NCBI RefSeq assembly: GCF_012844455.2
Contig: NZ_JABBCQ020000022.1
Location: 1 to 52,775, forward strand
From: Comamonas suwonensis
Lineage (GTDB): Bacteria; Pseudomonadota; Gammaproteobacteria; Burkholderiales; Burkholderiaceae_C
DNA: 52,775 bases
Direction of reading: 5' to 3'
Position numbers and translations under genes: made by a program. Of the stretch, positions 40,656 through 49,676 are shown piece by piece (position 1 is the first letter of the stretch; the number at the start of each line of letters is the position of its first letter). The notes beneath the pieces are model-generated. The model was given only the letters and a program-made list of their open reading frames with translations, was not told the origin of the DNA and ran no database searches.

Positions 40656-42317
40656 ATGGCTCAATACGTTTTTTCGATGAATCAGCTGACCAAGACGGTG
40701 CCGCCAAAGCGCCAGATCTTGAAAGGTATTTCGCTGAGCTTCTTCCCTGGCGCCAAGATTGGCGTGCTGGGCCTGAATGGTTCGGGCAAGTCTTCGCTGC
40801 TGAAGATTATGGCTGGCGTGGATAAGGAGTTCGAAGGCGAAGCTATCCCCATGCAGGGCCTGTCCATCGGCTATCTGCCACAGGAGCCTCAGCTCAACCC
40901 CGAGCACACCGTGCGACAGGCCGTCGAAGAAGCCATGGCCGAGGTGAACAACGCTAAGGCTCGTCTGGAAGAAGTCTACGCAGCCTACGCTGAAGAAGAC
41001 GCTGACTTTGATGCGCTGGCCGCAGAGCAGGGCGAGCTGGAGGCGGTGATTGCTGCCGCGGGTACAGACTCCGAGCACCAGCTGGAAATCGCTGCTGATG
41101 CGCTGCGCCTGCCCGCTTGGGATGCCATCGTGGGTCAGTTGTCTGGTGGTGAAAAGCGCCGCGTAGCACTGTGCAAGCTGCTGCTGTCTAAGCCCGATAT
41201 GCTGCTGCTTGACGAACCTACCAACCACTTGGACGCTGAGTCTGTTGACTGGCTTGAGCAGTTCCTGCACCGCTTTACCGGCACTGTGGTGGCGATTACC
41301 CACGATCGCTACTTCCTGGATAACGCTGCTGAGTGGATTCTGGAACTGGACCGTGGTCACGGCATTCCTTACAAGGGCAACTATTCTGACTGGCTGGTCC
41401 AGAAGGGCAACCGCCTGGAAGCTGAACAAAAGGGTGAAGAAGCCCGCGCCAAGGCTTTGAAGAAGGAGCTGGAGTGGGTGCGCCAGAACGCCAAGGGCCG
41501 TCAGGCCAAGTCCAAGGCGCGTATTGCACGCTTCGAGGAACTGAGCGATTACGAATACCAGCAGCGCAACGAAACACAGGAAATCTTTATTCCTGTGGCA
41601 GAGCGTCTGGGCTCCAAGGTTATCGAGTTCAACAACGTGTCGAAGTCGTTTGGCGACCGCATGCTGATCGATAACTTGTCGATGAACATTCCAGCCGGCG
41701 CCATCGTCGGCATCATTGGCCCTAACGGCGCTGGTAAGTCGACACTGTTCAAGCTCATCGCTGGCGTCGAGCAGCCTGATTCCGGTACCGTGGACATTGG
41801 TCAGACCGTGAAGATGGCCTTTGTGGACCAGCACCGCGATGCGCTGGCCAACGAAAAGACCGTGTGGGAGGACATCTCCGGTGGTCTGGACATCATCACC
41901 GTGGGCAAGTTCCAGATGGCTTCGCGTGCCTACGCCGGTCGCTTCAACTTCAATGGGCAAGACCAGCAAAAGAAGGTCGGTAACCTCTCCGGTGGTGAGC
42001 GTGGTCGTCTTCACCTGGCCAAGACCCTGATTCAGGGCGGCAACGTGCTAATGTTGGACGAGCCGTCGAACGACTTGGACGTGGAAACCCTGCGTGCGCT
42101 GGAAGATGCGCTGCTGGAATACGCCGGCACCGTGATGGTGATTTCTCACGATCGCTGGTTCCTGGACCGTATTGCTACCCACATCCTGGCCGCTGAAGGC
42201 GATTCGCAGTGGGTGTTCTTTGACGGTAACTACCAAGAGTACGAAGCCGACAAGAAGAAGCGCCTGGGCGTTGAGGGTGCTGCACCCAAGCGCATGCGTT
42301 ACAAAGCGTTGAAGTAA
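40656..42317 (+). CDS. ettA: Energy-dependent translational throttle protein EttA (ABC-F)
   Basis: 553 residues with two ABC domains in tandem and no membrane segment: GLNGSGKS (39-46) and LSGGEKRRVALCKLL, then GPNGAGKST (about 355-363) and LSGGERGRLHLAKTL, each followed by DEPTNHLD or DEPSNDLD. The arm region between domain 1 halves (about residues 95-140) is acidic, and the interdomain linker is Lys/Arg-rich. EttA binds the ribosomal E site and slows the first peptide bond when ADP is high. The start AACATGGCTCAATACGTT gives the usual MAQYVFSM N-terminus. The gene is intact and probably constitutive. Confidence 0.96.
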   Translation: MAQYVFSMNQLTKTVPPKRQILKGISLSFFPGAKIGVLGLNGSGKSSLLKIMAGVDKEFEGEAIPMQGLSIGYLPQEPQLNPEHTVRQAVEEAMAEVNNAKARLEEVYAAYAEEDADFDALAAEQGELEAVIAAAGTDSEHQLEIAADALRLPAWDAIVGQLSGGEKRRVALCKLLLSKPDMLLLDEPTNHLDAESVDWLEQFLHRFTGTVVAITHDRYFLDNAAEWILELDRGHGIPYKGNYSDWLVQKGNRLEAEQKGEEARAKALKKELEWVRQNAKGRQAKSKARIARFEELSDYEYQQRNETQEIFIPVAERLGSKVIEFNNVSKSFGDRMLIDNLSMNIPAGAIVGIIGPNGAGKSTLFKLIAGVEQPDSGTVDIGQTVKMAFVDQHRDALANEKTVWEDISGGLDIITVGKFQMASRAYAGRFNFNGQDQQKKVGNLSGGERGRLHLAKTLIQGGNVLMLDEPSNDLDVETLRALEDALLEYAGTVMVISHDRWFLDRIATHILAAEGDSQWVFFDGNYQEYEADKKKRLGVEGAAPKRMRYKALK

Positions 42318-42364
42318 CGACAAAATGCTTCCAGCCTCGGCTGGAGCGGGTATTCTTAGGGGCT

Positions 42365-44668
42365 ATGAGCCTCGCACATGCATCTGTCTCCGTGCTGCGT
42401 ACATGCCTAGTCCAGGCAGTACGTAGCGCTGATGCATTCGCGCTGCGTTTATTGCAGCGCACCGAATATGCGTTGGAGCAGACGCTCTCAACGAATTTCT
42501 CCTCTGTCAGGCGCGATGTGCTCAGTGCGGCGTTGCACAATCTGCAGCAGCACCGGACATCGATCATCAACAGCTTCCCGCAGAATTTGCTTGAAGCATT
42601 GATTCTGTCAGCGCGCCAACCTTTTTCCTTTAGTGTCCAGACCCTGGACACTGTCAACGGGCCTCTTTTGCCGCTGGCTTCCATGGCAGAGTCAGCAAGT
42701 CGTCAGCTTAAGGCTGAGCACAAGCTGGTGCAACTGGTTTCCCCGCAGGTCGAGCTGGCACTGGCCGATCTGGATGCATTGATGAGTGGCGCTCAGGGTC
42801 TGGAATCAGCCCAGCCGGAGTGCAACCCGCTGCGACTGGAAAACTATGTACGTGCCCTGAGCCAGTCATTGACGGCATTGCAGCCCACTACAGAAGTGGC
42901 CGATTGCTGGCGTGAGTTCATGGAACAGCAACTGGGCGCGTTACTTGTTAGCGAATATTCCCGCGCCGCTAATCTGTTGCGTCAGCAAGGCGTGCAGCCT
43001 GCGCGCTATGGCGCAGACGTTGATGCCCAACCTCGGTGCCTGCTGACCCTGCGTTTGCTGCAGGAAATGGCATCAGATCTGCGCTGGATTGACGACATGC
43101 GCTACACCGTGCCGCAGTCGTTGACCGATTCCATGCTGGCGGGCTGGCCGGCGACTGAGACTGCGCCCATCGCGATGCCAGATCGTGGGCAAGGCCTGCA
43201 GCCGGGCTGGACTTCGTACTCCGCTTCTGCATTGCAGACCACGCATCAGCCCTGGGTATCCAGTTCTTTGGGTGGGTTGCGACCGGCGCAGCCCAGCCAA
43301 GCCCCCATCTCTTTGATTCATATGCGTACGCTGCAGCGCATGATGAGCCATATGACCAGCGACGGACGTTTGCTGCCCGCAGTGCAAAAAGTGCTGCAAC
43401 AGCTGGAGCCTGTGCTGCATCACCTGGTGGTGCATGACCGTAGCTTTTTTGACGATCGCATGCATCCGGCGCGGCAATTGCTCGATGAGCTGACGGCGCG
43501 CAGCCTGTGGTTTTCCAGCGAATCTGCGTTGGGCTTTGCGCACTTTATCGACGTGGCCGAAACGGCCGCGAAAAAGCTCGCTAGCCTTGCTCAGGTAAAT
43601 GCAGCCATGTTTTCGCAGGCACTGCAATATGTGCGTGAGCAGTGGCCGCCGGAAGGGCGGATGAGCCGTATTGCAGCACTGGGCTCGCAGGCAGATGGCG
43701 AGCAATCTACCCAGCAAGGGTTGATGAGCTCGGCCTTGGGGCTGGTAGACCGCCAGATGGTGGGTGCAGCGATGGAGCAGGCGCAGCCCGATGCAGCGCA
43801 ACTGGCGCAGATGATTCGTAGCCTGCCCAGTGCCAAAGGCGTGCCTGAAGATATTCTGGATTTTGTGACCGGCCCTTGGGCTGGTGTCATTGCACAGGCG
43901 CAGCAACAGGCTTTGCTAAAGGGTGGTGCTGCTCAGGAGCGTGATCCTGGGGGGTATCTGGCCTTGGTGCCCAGTTTGCTCTGGAGCGTGTCGCCTCAGG
44001 CTGCTCGGGATGTCGAGCGGCTGGTGACCATTGCCCCCAAGCTGCAGCGACGTTTGGCGCGGGGTCTGCGTGGCGTGGGCCGTACGGATGTTGAGATTGC
44101 GGCGCTGGCAGCTCGTCTGGGTAGCTTGCAGCAGCGTGTTCTGGATGCTGCCGAAACCGCATCTTCGCGCTCAGAGAGCTTTTTCCCGACGGGGGTGCTG
44201 GATGAGTTGCCGAGCATGCTGGTTGGGCTCGATGGGGTGACGCAAACCGTGCATGCGGGTTTGGACTCGTCACCACCGGTTTTGACTGAGATGATGGATG
44301 TGGTGTTTGATTTCGCCTCTGAGCCTGAAGCCAAGCCCGTGAACAAGTTCAAGCCAGCAGTGAAGTTCGCGCTCAAGCCTGAGCCCGTAAGGCGAGAGCC
44401 TGCTGTCATGGTTGCACCGGTGATTACTCCTGCGCCAGCTCACGTCCCGCAGCCCAGTGGCGCTGATCCTTCCGAATGGCCGCTGGGCACCTGGGTAGAG
44501 CTGCGCAACGAGCGCCAGCAGCTACGCACCAAGCTGACCTGGGTCAGCCCGCAACAAAGCCTGTTTCTCTTTACCGCAGAGGATGGCAGCACCCAGTCTA
44601 TGACGCGGCGGATGCGCGACAAGTTGCTGACGCAGGGGCAGCTACGTCGTCTTGAGACAATGACCTAG
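42365..44668 (+). CDS. DUF1631 family protein
   Basis: 767 residues, no signal peptide or membrane segment. Length, helical content and a C-terminal PilZ-like strand segment (GTWVELRNERQQLRTKLTWVSPQQSLFLF) match the DUF1631 family of beta- and gammaproteobacteria. The PilZ relation suggests binding of cyclic-di-GMP or a partner, but the RxxxR arginines expected of a PilZ binder are not obvious. It starts 47 bp after ettA in the same direction and may be co-transcribed; an imperfect hairpin (CCAGCC/GGCTGG) lies in between. It ends in a 4-bp convergent overlap with the P1 peptidase gene. Confidence 0.85.
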   Translation: MSLAHASVSVLRTCLVQAVRSADAFALRLLQRTEYALEQTLSTNFSSVRRDVLSAALHNLQQHRTSIINSFPQNLLEALILSARQPFSFSVQTLDTVNGPLLPLASMAESASRQLKAEHKLVQLVSPQVELALADLDALMSGAQGLESAQPECNPLRLENYVRALSQSLTALQPTTEVADCWREFMEQQLGALLVSEYSRAANLLRQQGVQPARYGADVDAQPRCLLTLRLLQEMASDLRWIDDMRYTVPQSLTDSMLAGWPATETAPIAMPDRGQGLQPGWTSYSASALQTTHQPWVSSSLGGLRPAQPSQAPISLIHMRTLQRMMSHMTSDGRLLPAVQKVLQQLEPVLHHLVVHDRSFFDDRMHPARQLLDELTARSLWFSSESALGFAHFIDVAETAAKKLASLAQVNAAMFSQALQYVREQWPPEGRMSRIAALGSQADGEQSTQQGLMSSALGLVDRQMVGAAMEQAQPDAAQLAQMIRSLPSAKGVPEDILDFVTGPWAGVIAQAQQQALLKGGAAQERDPGGYLALVPSLLWSVSPQAARDVERLVTIAPKLQRRLARGLRGVGRTDVEIAALAARLGSLQQRVLDAAETASSRSESFFPTGVLDELPSMLVGLDGVTQTVHAGLDSSPPVLTEMMDVVFDFASEPEAKPVNKFKPAVKFALKPEPVRREPAVMVAPVITPAPAHVPQPSGADPSEWPLGTWVELRNERQQLRTKLTWVSPQQSLFLFTAEDGSTQSMTRRMRDKLLTQGQLRRLETMT

Positions 44669-45690
44669 TTTTTTGCATTGAAATCTTGATAGCTAGGCAG
44701 CGTTGCCTGTCCCGCGATCTGCACCGACTGAGCCAGCAAAATAGCGCGGGCCGTTGCCACGGCAACAGCTTCTGCTGCCAGCGTGCTCAGCGTCATCATT
44801 CCCAGGCTTTTACTACTCTGACCTGTGCCTAGTGCAAACAGGCTGTCGCCATCACTCATGGTGTGCACGGGGTTAATGGAACGGGCCAGTCCGTCATGGG
44901 CCACGACGGCCAATCGATGGGCCTGCGCCTTGGTGATGATGGCATCGGTGGCGACTACACCAATCGTGGTGTTGCTGCCAGCCAAAATGGGGCGGGGCTC
45001 TTCGCCTGCCAGCAAAGCATCGCGCGTGCTGCGCAACTGTTGACCGTCAGCGCTACGTGCTCCCGCCATTAGTTCGCCATTGAAGGGGTTGAACACATCG
45101 CCCAGCGCATTGCAGGCAATGATGGCACCTACGGTCACGCCATCCACGGTAAAACTGGCTGTGCCAATGCCGCCCTTCATGGCGCGCTCATGGCCAAAAA
45201 TTTTTCCCACCACAGCTCCGGCACCTGCGCCTACGCTGCCTTCGGCGGGGCGGTTGGTGTGGGAGCTTTGGCAGGCGACGAAGCCCGCGGTTGCATCGGG
45301 GCGTATGCGCATATCGCCCAGCATCACATCAAACAACACGGCGGCCGGCACCAGTGGAATGCGGCCCACGCCAATGTTCAGGCCTGCCCCTTGCTCTTCC
45401 AGCCAGCGCACGGCCCCCGTGGCGGCGTCCAGCCCCCAGGCGCTGCCACCTGCCAGCATGATGCCGTGCACCTCCTGGACCAGATTGCTTGGATGCAGCA
45501 AATCCGTCTCACGCGTGCCCGGTGCTGAACCACGTACATCCACGCCGCCGACAGCCCCTTCAGCGCAAAGCACTGCCGTGCAGCCTGTGGGGCGGCGCGC
45601 ATTGGTGAACTGCCCCACGCGAATGCCTTTGACGCGGGCGATATGGCCTTGGTGGTCCAGCAGGTCTTGAACGGAAGAGAAAGAGGTCAT
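44665..45690 (-). CDS. P1 family peptidase (DmpA/L-aminopeptidase-esterase type)
   Basis: 341 residues, no signal peptide. The family segments are all there: GTRETDLL and EVHGIMLAGGSAWGLDAATG, MRIRPDATAGFVACQ, GSVGAGAGAVVGK, GGIGTASFTVDGVTVGAIIACNALGDV and, near the C-terminus, MSDGDSLFALGTG. P1 proteins are Ntn-type hydrolases that cleave themselves to expose a Ser/Thr nucleophile; the Ser of DGDSLFALGTG is the natural candidate. Likely substrates are small peptides or beta-peptides. It is divergent from the MetQ-type gene, with 163 bp between them. Confidence 0.88.
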   Translation of the reverse strand: MTSFSSVQDLLDHQGHIARVKGIRVGQFTNARRPTGCTAVLCAEGAVGGVDVRGSAPGTRETDLLHPSNLVQEVHGIMLAGGSAWGLDAATGAVRWLEEQGAGLNIGVGRIPLVPAAVLFDVMLGDMRIRPDATAGFVACQSSHTNRPAEGSVGAGAGAVVGKIFGHERAMKGGIGTASFTVDGVTVGAIIACNALGDVFNPFNGELMAGARSADGQQLRSTRDALLAGEEPRPILAGSNTTIGVVATDAIITKAQAHRLAVVAHDGLARSINPVHTMSDGDSLFALGTGQSSKSLGMMTLSTLAAEAVAVATARAILLAQSVQIAGQATLPSYQDFNAKN

Positions 45691-45710
45691 GTGCAGGCTC
45701 CCGGAGATTT

Positions 45711-45755
45711 TTTATATGCTTTTAAAGATAAACAGATGGTTTTTTATTCTTAAGA
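45711..45755 (+). promoter_or_regulatory. Conserved upstream element of the first MetQ-type gene
   Basis: The sequence TTTATATGCTTTTAAAGATA and its next bases closely match the region upstream of the second MetQ-type gene (49527-49575), at nearly the same distance from the start codon (143 and 150 bp). Such conservation between paralogous promoters implies a common regulator. The AT-rich character would suit CysB- or LysR-type control; this is inference. Confidence 0.55.
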
Positions 45756-45853
45756 GTGTGCTCTAAGAAGGTTCATACTTACTCACATTGTTGCAGCGCG
45801 GTAAATAAATGAGGACTGTGCTGCGAAAGCGCATTCAATTCAAGGAGTGATTC

Positions 45854-46690
45854 ATGTCTGCCCATTTCTCTTTTGCCGCTAACCGCCGTACCGTGCTGGC
45901 GACTGCTGCTCTGGCCTTTGCCGTCACTCTGGGCGCTCCTGCCATGGCGCAAGACGCAGCCAAGAAAAACCTGCTGATTGGCGCCACCGCTGGCTCCAAC
46001 TTTGACCTGTTGCAAAAAGGCATCCTGCCTCAGCTGCATAAAAAGGGCTACCAGATCAAGCTGATCGAGTTCAACGACTATGTGCAGCCCAATCTCGCCC
46101 TGTCGGACGGCTCGCTCGACGCCAATTTTTTCCAGCACCGTGCTTACTTTGACCAGTTCACCGCCGACCGCAAGCTGGCGCTGACCGCGATTGCTCAGGG
46201 CCCCGTGGCCCCCATGGGCGTTTACAGCAAAAAGCACAAGGGCCTAGCTGACATCAAGAGCGGCGCCAAGGTGGCTTTGCCCAATGACCCCAGCAATCTG
46301 GCGCGTGCACTGCTGGTGCTGCAGCAGGCCGGCCTGGTTAAGATCAAGGAGGGCGTGAACCCAGCCCGTATCTCCGAGCTGGACTTGGCCGCCAACCCTC
46401 ACAAGCTGAAGTTCGTGGCGCTGGAAGCCGCCCAACTGCCCCGCGTGCTGGAAGATGCTGACTACGTGGTGGTTAACGGTAATTTTGCCGTTTCGTCCGG
46501 CCTAAAGCTGAGCGAAGCCGTGGTGCTGGAAAAGACCCCCGATCTGTATTTGAACGTGGTGGCCGTGAAGACTGGCAATGAAAAGTCGCAATGGGCGCAG
46601 GATCTGGCTGCAGCCTATCGCTCGCCTGAATTCAAGGCTGTGGTAGATACACAGTTCCCCGGCTACTCCAAGCCTGCTTTCCTGAAATAA
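45854..46690 (+). CDS. MetQ/NlpA-type substrate-binding protein (paralogue 1)
   Basis: 278 residues with a cleavable signal peptide (RRTVLATAALAFAV, cleavage near AMA-QDA, about residue 33); there is no lipobox, so it is periplasmic and soluble rather than a lipoprotein. The mature part has the NlpA family pattern: LLIGATAGSNFDLLQKGI, LIEFNDYVQPNLAL, DGSLDANFFQHRAYFDQF, IAQGPVAPMGVYS, VALPNDPSNLARAL and YVVVNGNFAVSSGL. MetQ binds methionine for MetNI uptake, but no metN or metI lies nearby. AAGGAGTGATTC precedes the ATG. It is closely related to the protein at 49677-50525, and both share an upstream element. Confidence 0.9.
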   Translation: MSAHFSFAANRRTVLATAALAFAVTLGAPAMAQDAAKKNLLIGATAGSNFDLLQKGILPQLHKKGYQIKLIEFNDYVQPNLALSDGSLDANFFQHRAYFDQFTADRKLALTAIAQGPVAPMGVYSKKHKGLADIKSGAKVALPNDPSNLARALLVLQQAGLVKIKEGVNPARISELDLAANPHKLKFVALEAAQLPRVLEDADYVVVNGNFAVSSGLKLSEAVVLEKTPDLYLNVVAVKTGNEKSQWAQDLAAAYRSPEFKAVVDTQFPGYSKPAFLK

Positions 46691-46717
46691 GCGAAACGGA
46701 ACAAGCCGTTGGCTTGC

Positions 46718-46749
46718 AAAAAGGGACCGGCTCTACCGGTCCCTTTTTC
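46718..46749 (+). terminator. Rho-independent terminator of MetQ-type gene 1
   Basis: AAAAAGGGACCGG and CCGGTCCCTTTTTC (46718-46730 and 46736-46749) form a 13-bp stem with a CTCTA loop and a T-run. It ends transcription 28 bp after the stop codon and is symmetric enough to work on both strands. Confidence 0.9.
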
Positions 46750-46766
46750 ATGGGCCTTCGCCTGAC

Positions 46767-47024
46767 TCAGGCGCCCGGCCTGTGCAGTGCAGCCTCGAAT
46801 TCGGTCAACTCCTGATCCAGCGTGCCGCGCTGTCTAAAGCGCCTTCCTGCACGCTCATACCAGTTTTCGGCATCCTCCAGATCACCTTCCTGCCAATGCA
46901 GAATGCCGTGAAGCCAGGCTGCAAGCAGGCCTTCGACCTGTTGCACGCGGTCATGTGCGGCATTCCACTGTCCTTGCCGCAGCAGGTCAAGGATGCGGCG
47001 CAGCTCGTCGGTGTTTGGGTTCAT
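46767..47024 (-). CDS. Small hypothetical protein, TPR-like helical
   Basis: 85 residues, soluble. Two helix pairs with small/aromatic spacing (LLRQGQWNAAHDRVQQ, WLHGILHWQEGDLEDAENWYERAGR) look like one and a half tetratricopeptide repeats, a fold for protein binding. No function is known. It is on the minus strand 27 bp downstream of the NTF2-like gene, so it is probably the last gene of the MBL-NTF2 transcript. Confidence 0.65.
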   Translation of the reverse strand: MNPNTDELRRILDLLRQGQWNAAHDRVQQVEGLLAAWLHGILHWQEGDLEDAENWYERAGRRFRQRGTLDQELTEFEAALHRPGA

Positions 47025-47051
47025 GGCAGATGGGGCGGCAAGAGCGAATGT

Positions 47052-47447
47052 TCAGGCTGGTAGCAGTGCTTGCCGCACGGTATGGCTATCCACGACCTGC
47101 TCCATGCTCACGATTTTTCCATTGTCAAGGCGGTAGAGGTGGGCAAAGCTCGCGGTCATGGCTACACCGGTGGCGCGATAAATGCCCGAGTAGACGCCAA
47201 AGGCCGCCACCTGGTCTCCATCGGCTAGATAGGTGTGAGCCCGGGCCTGGTAGTTTTCCCATTCCGTTGCCAGGCGTTGAAACACTCCGCCCAGGATCTG
47301 CTCGGGGCCGATATAGCAGCCGGCGTAGGGGAAGCCAGCAGCTTCCGTCCAGCGGGTATCCGGGGTCAGCAAGGCCAGTAGATTCCTGCCGTTGTCCTGC
47401 GGCGCGCCTTCATAGGTCGCGCGGATGAGATCCAGGTTGCTTGTCAT
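47052..47447 (-). CDS. NTF2-like / SnoaL-type protein
   Basis: 131 residues with the cone-shaped NTF2 pattern: a leading helix (NLDLIRATYEGA), FPYAGCYIGPEQIL and a strand-rich C-terminus, AFGVYSGIYRATG and FAHLYRLDNGKIVSMEQVVDS. Members of this fold include small isomerases, epoxide hydrolases and ligand-binding proteins; the pocket residues cannot be read well enough to name one. It lies 19 bp after the MBL-fold gene on the same strand and probably works with it. Confidence 0.8.
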   Translation of the reverse strand: MTSNLDLIRATYEGAPQDNGRNLLALLTPDTRWTEAAGFPYAGCYIGPEQILGGVFQRLATEWENYQARAHTYLADGDQVAAFGVYSGIYRATGVAMTASFAHLYRLDNGKIVSMEQVVDSHTVRQALLPA

Positions 47448-47466
47448 ATTCGTATCCTTGGGGGAA

Positions 47467-48369
47467 TTAGCCCCATTTCATTTCGCCCTTGGCAACCTTT
47501 GCGCCGATCTGCAGCGCTGCAGCCAAGCCCGCATCAGGGTAGCGGCGCTGCATGGCTGCAATCAGTGCCTCGCTGTTGGCAGCCTGGGTCAGCTCCTGCT
47601 CGAAGGCCAGAAGATAGTCGCGGGTGTAATGGACCGCAGAGATATCCAGCGCCGCTTGGGCGGACATATGACCGGGCACCACCACGGCGGGCTGGCGCGC
47701 GGCGATGGCTTCCAGGTTTTTGATCCATGCGGCGCGAGCCGCTGGGGTCGGCGTATCGGCTGTCCAGACATGCAGGCCCGAGAAGATCAGAACCCCGCCG
47801 AACACGGCATTCAGTGACGGCACCCACAGATAGCGGCGGTTGTCCATGTTCTGGGCTTTCACGATCTCGATGGTCTTGCCTTCCAGCGTCAGCGATGGAG
47901 CATCGAAGGCCTCGGGCAAGACAATGTCGGCCAGCTTCTGTGGACCGTTTTCCTTGAGCTGAGGGCCCCAGGTGTCAATCTTCTTTTGCACATTGGCGCG
48001 TATGGCGGCCAGCGTGTCAGATGCGGCAATCACTCTGGCCTGGGGAAACGCTGCCTTGACGGGCCCCAGGCTGAAGTAATAGTCGGGGTCGCTCTGGCTA
48101 ATGTAGATAGTGGTCAACGTCTTGCCGGAAGCCTTGATGGCTTCCACGGCGGCGCGGCCATCGGGCAGAGAGAAGCCCCCGTCGATCAGCATGGCTTCCC
48201 GCTCGCCGCTCAGAAGCACCGGAGCGCGGAAGAAGCCTTTTTCACCGGCCGGTAGATGCATCCATTGCAAGGGCGCATCGGCCTTGCTCGATGGGGTGGC
48301 GCAGCCCGCCAGAGCGGTGGCCGCGCCAGCGGCGGTGGCGGAGAGAACGAAGTGGCGACGAGTCAGCAT
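47467..48369 (-). CDS. MBL-fold hydrolase-like exported protein with altered metal motif
   Basis: 300 residues with a twin-arginine signal (RRHFVLSATAAGAA) ending in LAGC, so it is likely exported folded and possibly lipidated. The MBL fold is visible (LLSGEREAMLIDGGF, then TIYISQSDPDYYF, MDNRRYLWVPSLNAVFGGVL and VVPGHMSAQ). In the main metal site the usual HxHxDH is SQSDPDYY, so both leading histidines are lost while Asp remains; the later His of VVPGHMS is kept. It may bind one metal or none. It is divergent from the LysR gene, whose product is the obvious regulator candidate. Confidence 0.8.
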   Translation of the reverse strand: MLTRRHFVLSATAAGAATALAGCATPSSKADAPLQWMHLPAGEKGFFRAPVLLSGEREAMLIDGGFSLPDGRAAVEAIKASGKTLTTIYISQSDPDYYFSLGPVKAAFPQARVIAASDTLAAIRANVQKKIDTWGPQLKENGPQKLADIVLPEAFDAPSLTLEGKTIEIVKAQNMDNRRYLWVPSLNAVFGGVLIFSGLHVWTADTPTPAARAAWIKNLEAIAARQPAVVVPGHMSAQAALDISAVHYTRDYLLAFEQELTQAANSEALIAAMQRRYPDAGLAAALQIGAKVAKGEMKWG

Positions 48370-48514
48370 GGCGGTTTCCTGTCAAAGCTCAGAAGAGGAC
48401 TGATTCCAGAGCCGGCCATGCAGGTTTTGCAGATGCCAGGCTTGGTTTCAGGCGATGCAGTGATGGTAGGAACAAGTCATTGACAAATAAATAGCGATGA
48501 AATAGATAGTCTGT

Positions 48515-49477
48515 ATGCAAATAGCAAACAATACCAAGGAGGCCAGCTCGGGCAACTTCGCCAACCTCAAGCGGCTGGCGTATTTCGCGGCCGTGGTGGA
48601 GACGGGCAGCTTTACGGCTGCAGCCGATCGCCTGGGCATCACCAAGGCCGTGGTCAGCCAGCAGGTGGCGCGGCTGGAGCGTGAGTTCAGGGCGACCCTG
48701 CTCACACGGACGACGCGCAAGGTCGCGCCCACAGACGCTGGTCGGGCGTTTTACCAGCGCTGTGCGCTGATCCTCAAAGAGGCGGGCGAGGCCTTCGACG
48801 AATTGGCTGAAGTGGCGGCCGAGCCTTCGGGCACGCTGCGGCTGACGGCGGCGCTGGACTATGGCATCACGGCGGTGGTTCCTGCCATCGCGGAGTTCAC
48901 CCGTCGCTATCCGCAATGCAAGGTGGATGCGGTGTTCAGCGATCAGTCACTGGATCTGCTGTCTGGGCAGGTGGAGTTGGCAATTCGCGTGGGGTGGCTG
49001 ACGGAGCTGAATCTGCAGGCCAGGCAAATCGGCAGCTTCCATCAATTGCTGGTGGCTGCGCCTTCCTGGGGCGCTGAGGTTCAGAGCCTGAAGCAACCCG
49101 GTGAGATAGCGACGCTGCCTTTCGTTGCCAATACCGCGCTGCGTGATCCCGTGCATTGGCATTTTTCCCATCAGACTCAGGGTGCCCAGAGTGTGCTCGT
49201 CCATCCTGTGATCTCGCTGGATGCAACGCTTGCTGTTCGAGAAGCGGTGCGCCAAGGTGCGGGGCTGTCGGTCTTGCCCGACTATGCGATTGCCGAAGAT
49301 CTGGAGGCTGGACGGTTGCTTCGGGTACTGGCTCCGTGGAGCTTGCCGTCGGGCGGCATTCATGCGGTGTTTCCGGCAGCACGGTTTCGACCGGCTAAGG
49401 TGAAGGCTTTTGTGGACCTGCTGATGGAGCGGGAAGGGCCCTCAATTAGGAATCCAAGACCGAACTTCGCGGCATGA
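48515..49477 (+). CDS. LysR-family transcriptional regulator
   Basis: 320 residues. Residues 17-76 are the winged helix-turn-helix (LKRLAYFAAVVETGSFTAAADRLGITKAVVSQQVARLE), followed by the linker helix and a periplasmic-binding-like ligand domain (about 105-305) with the CRP-like motif around LRLTAALDYGITAVVPAIAEF. The gene is divergent from the MBL-NTF2 operon with a 145-bp gap. LysR regulators usually control their divergent neighbour, and the spacing fits. It could also act on the two MetQ-type genes that flank the cluster. The ATG lacks a clear ribosome-binding site. Confidence 0.92.
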   Translation: MQIANNTKEASSGNFANLKRLAYFAAVVETGSFTAAADRLGITKAVVSQQVARLEREFRATLLTRTTRKVAPTDAGRAFYQRCALILKEAGEAFDELAEVAAEPSGTLRLTAALDYGITAVVPAIAEFTRRYPQCKVDAVFSDQSLDLLSGQVELAIRVGWLTELNLQARQIGSFHQLLVAAPSWGAEVQSLKQPGEIATLPFVANTALRDPVHWHFSHQTQGAQSVLVHPVISLDATLAVREAVRQGAGLSVLPDYAIAEDLEAGRLLRVLAPWSLPSGGIHAVFPAARFRPAKVKAFVDLLMEREGPSIRNPRPNFAA

Positions 49478-49526
49478 AGGATGTGCGCTCGCTCAGAAAG
49501 TCCAGGTGCAATGCTGAAGCTTAGTC

Positions 49527-49575
49527 TTTATATTCTTTTGAAGATAAAGAGATAGATTCTTATTGTTTTGAGATT
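49527..49575 (+). promoter_or_regulatory. Conserved upstream element of the second MetQ-type gene
   Basis: TTTATATTCTTTTGAAGATA and the following AT-rich bases match the element at 45711-45755 at most positions. It lies 150 bp before the start codon. Confidence 0.55.
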
Positions 49576-49676
49576 GTTTCTATTGTCTTGATACTGTACT
49601 GAGCCGGTGCTTTTCGCCGTCGTTTTCAAGGCCCAGGCCTCAAGAGATTTCAGTCAAGAAACAACAGGAGCATTTC

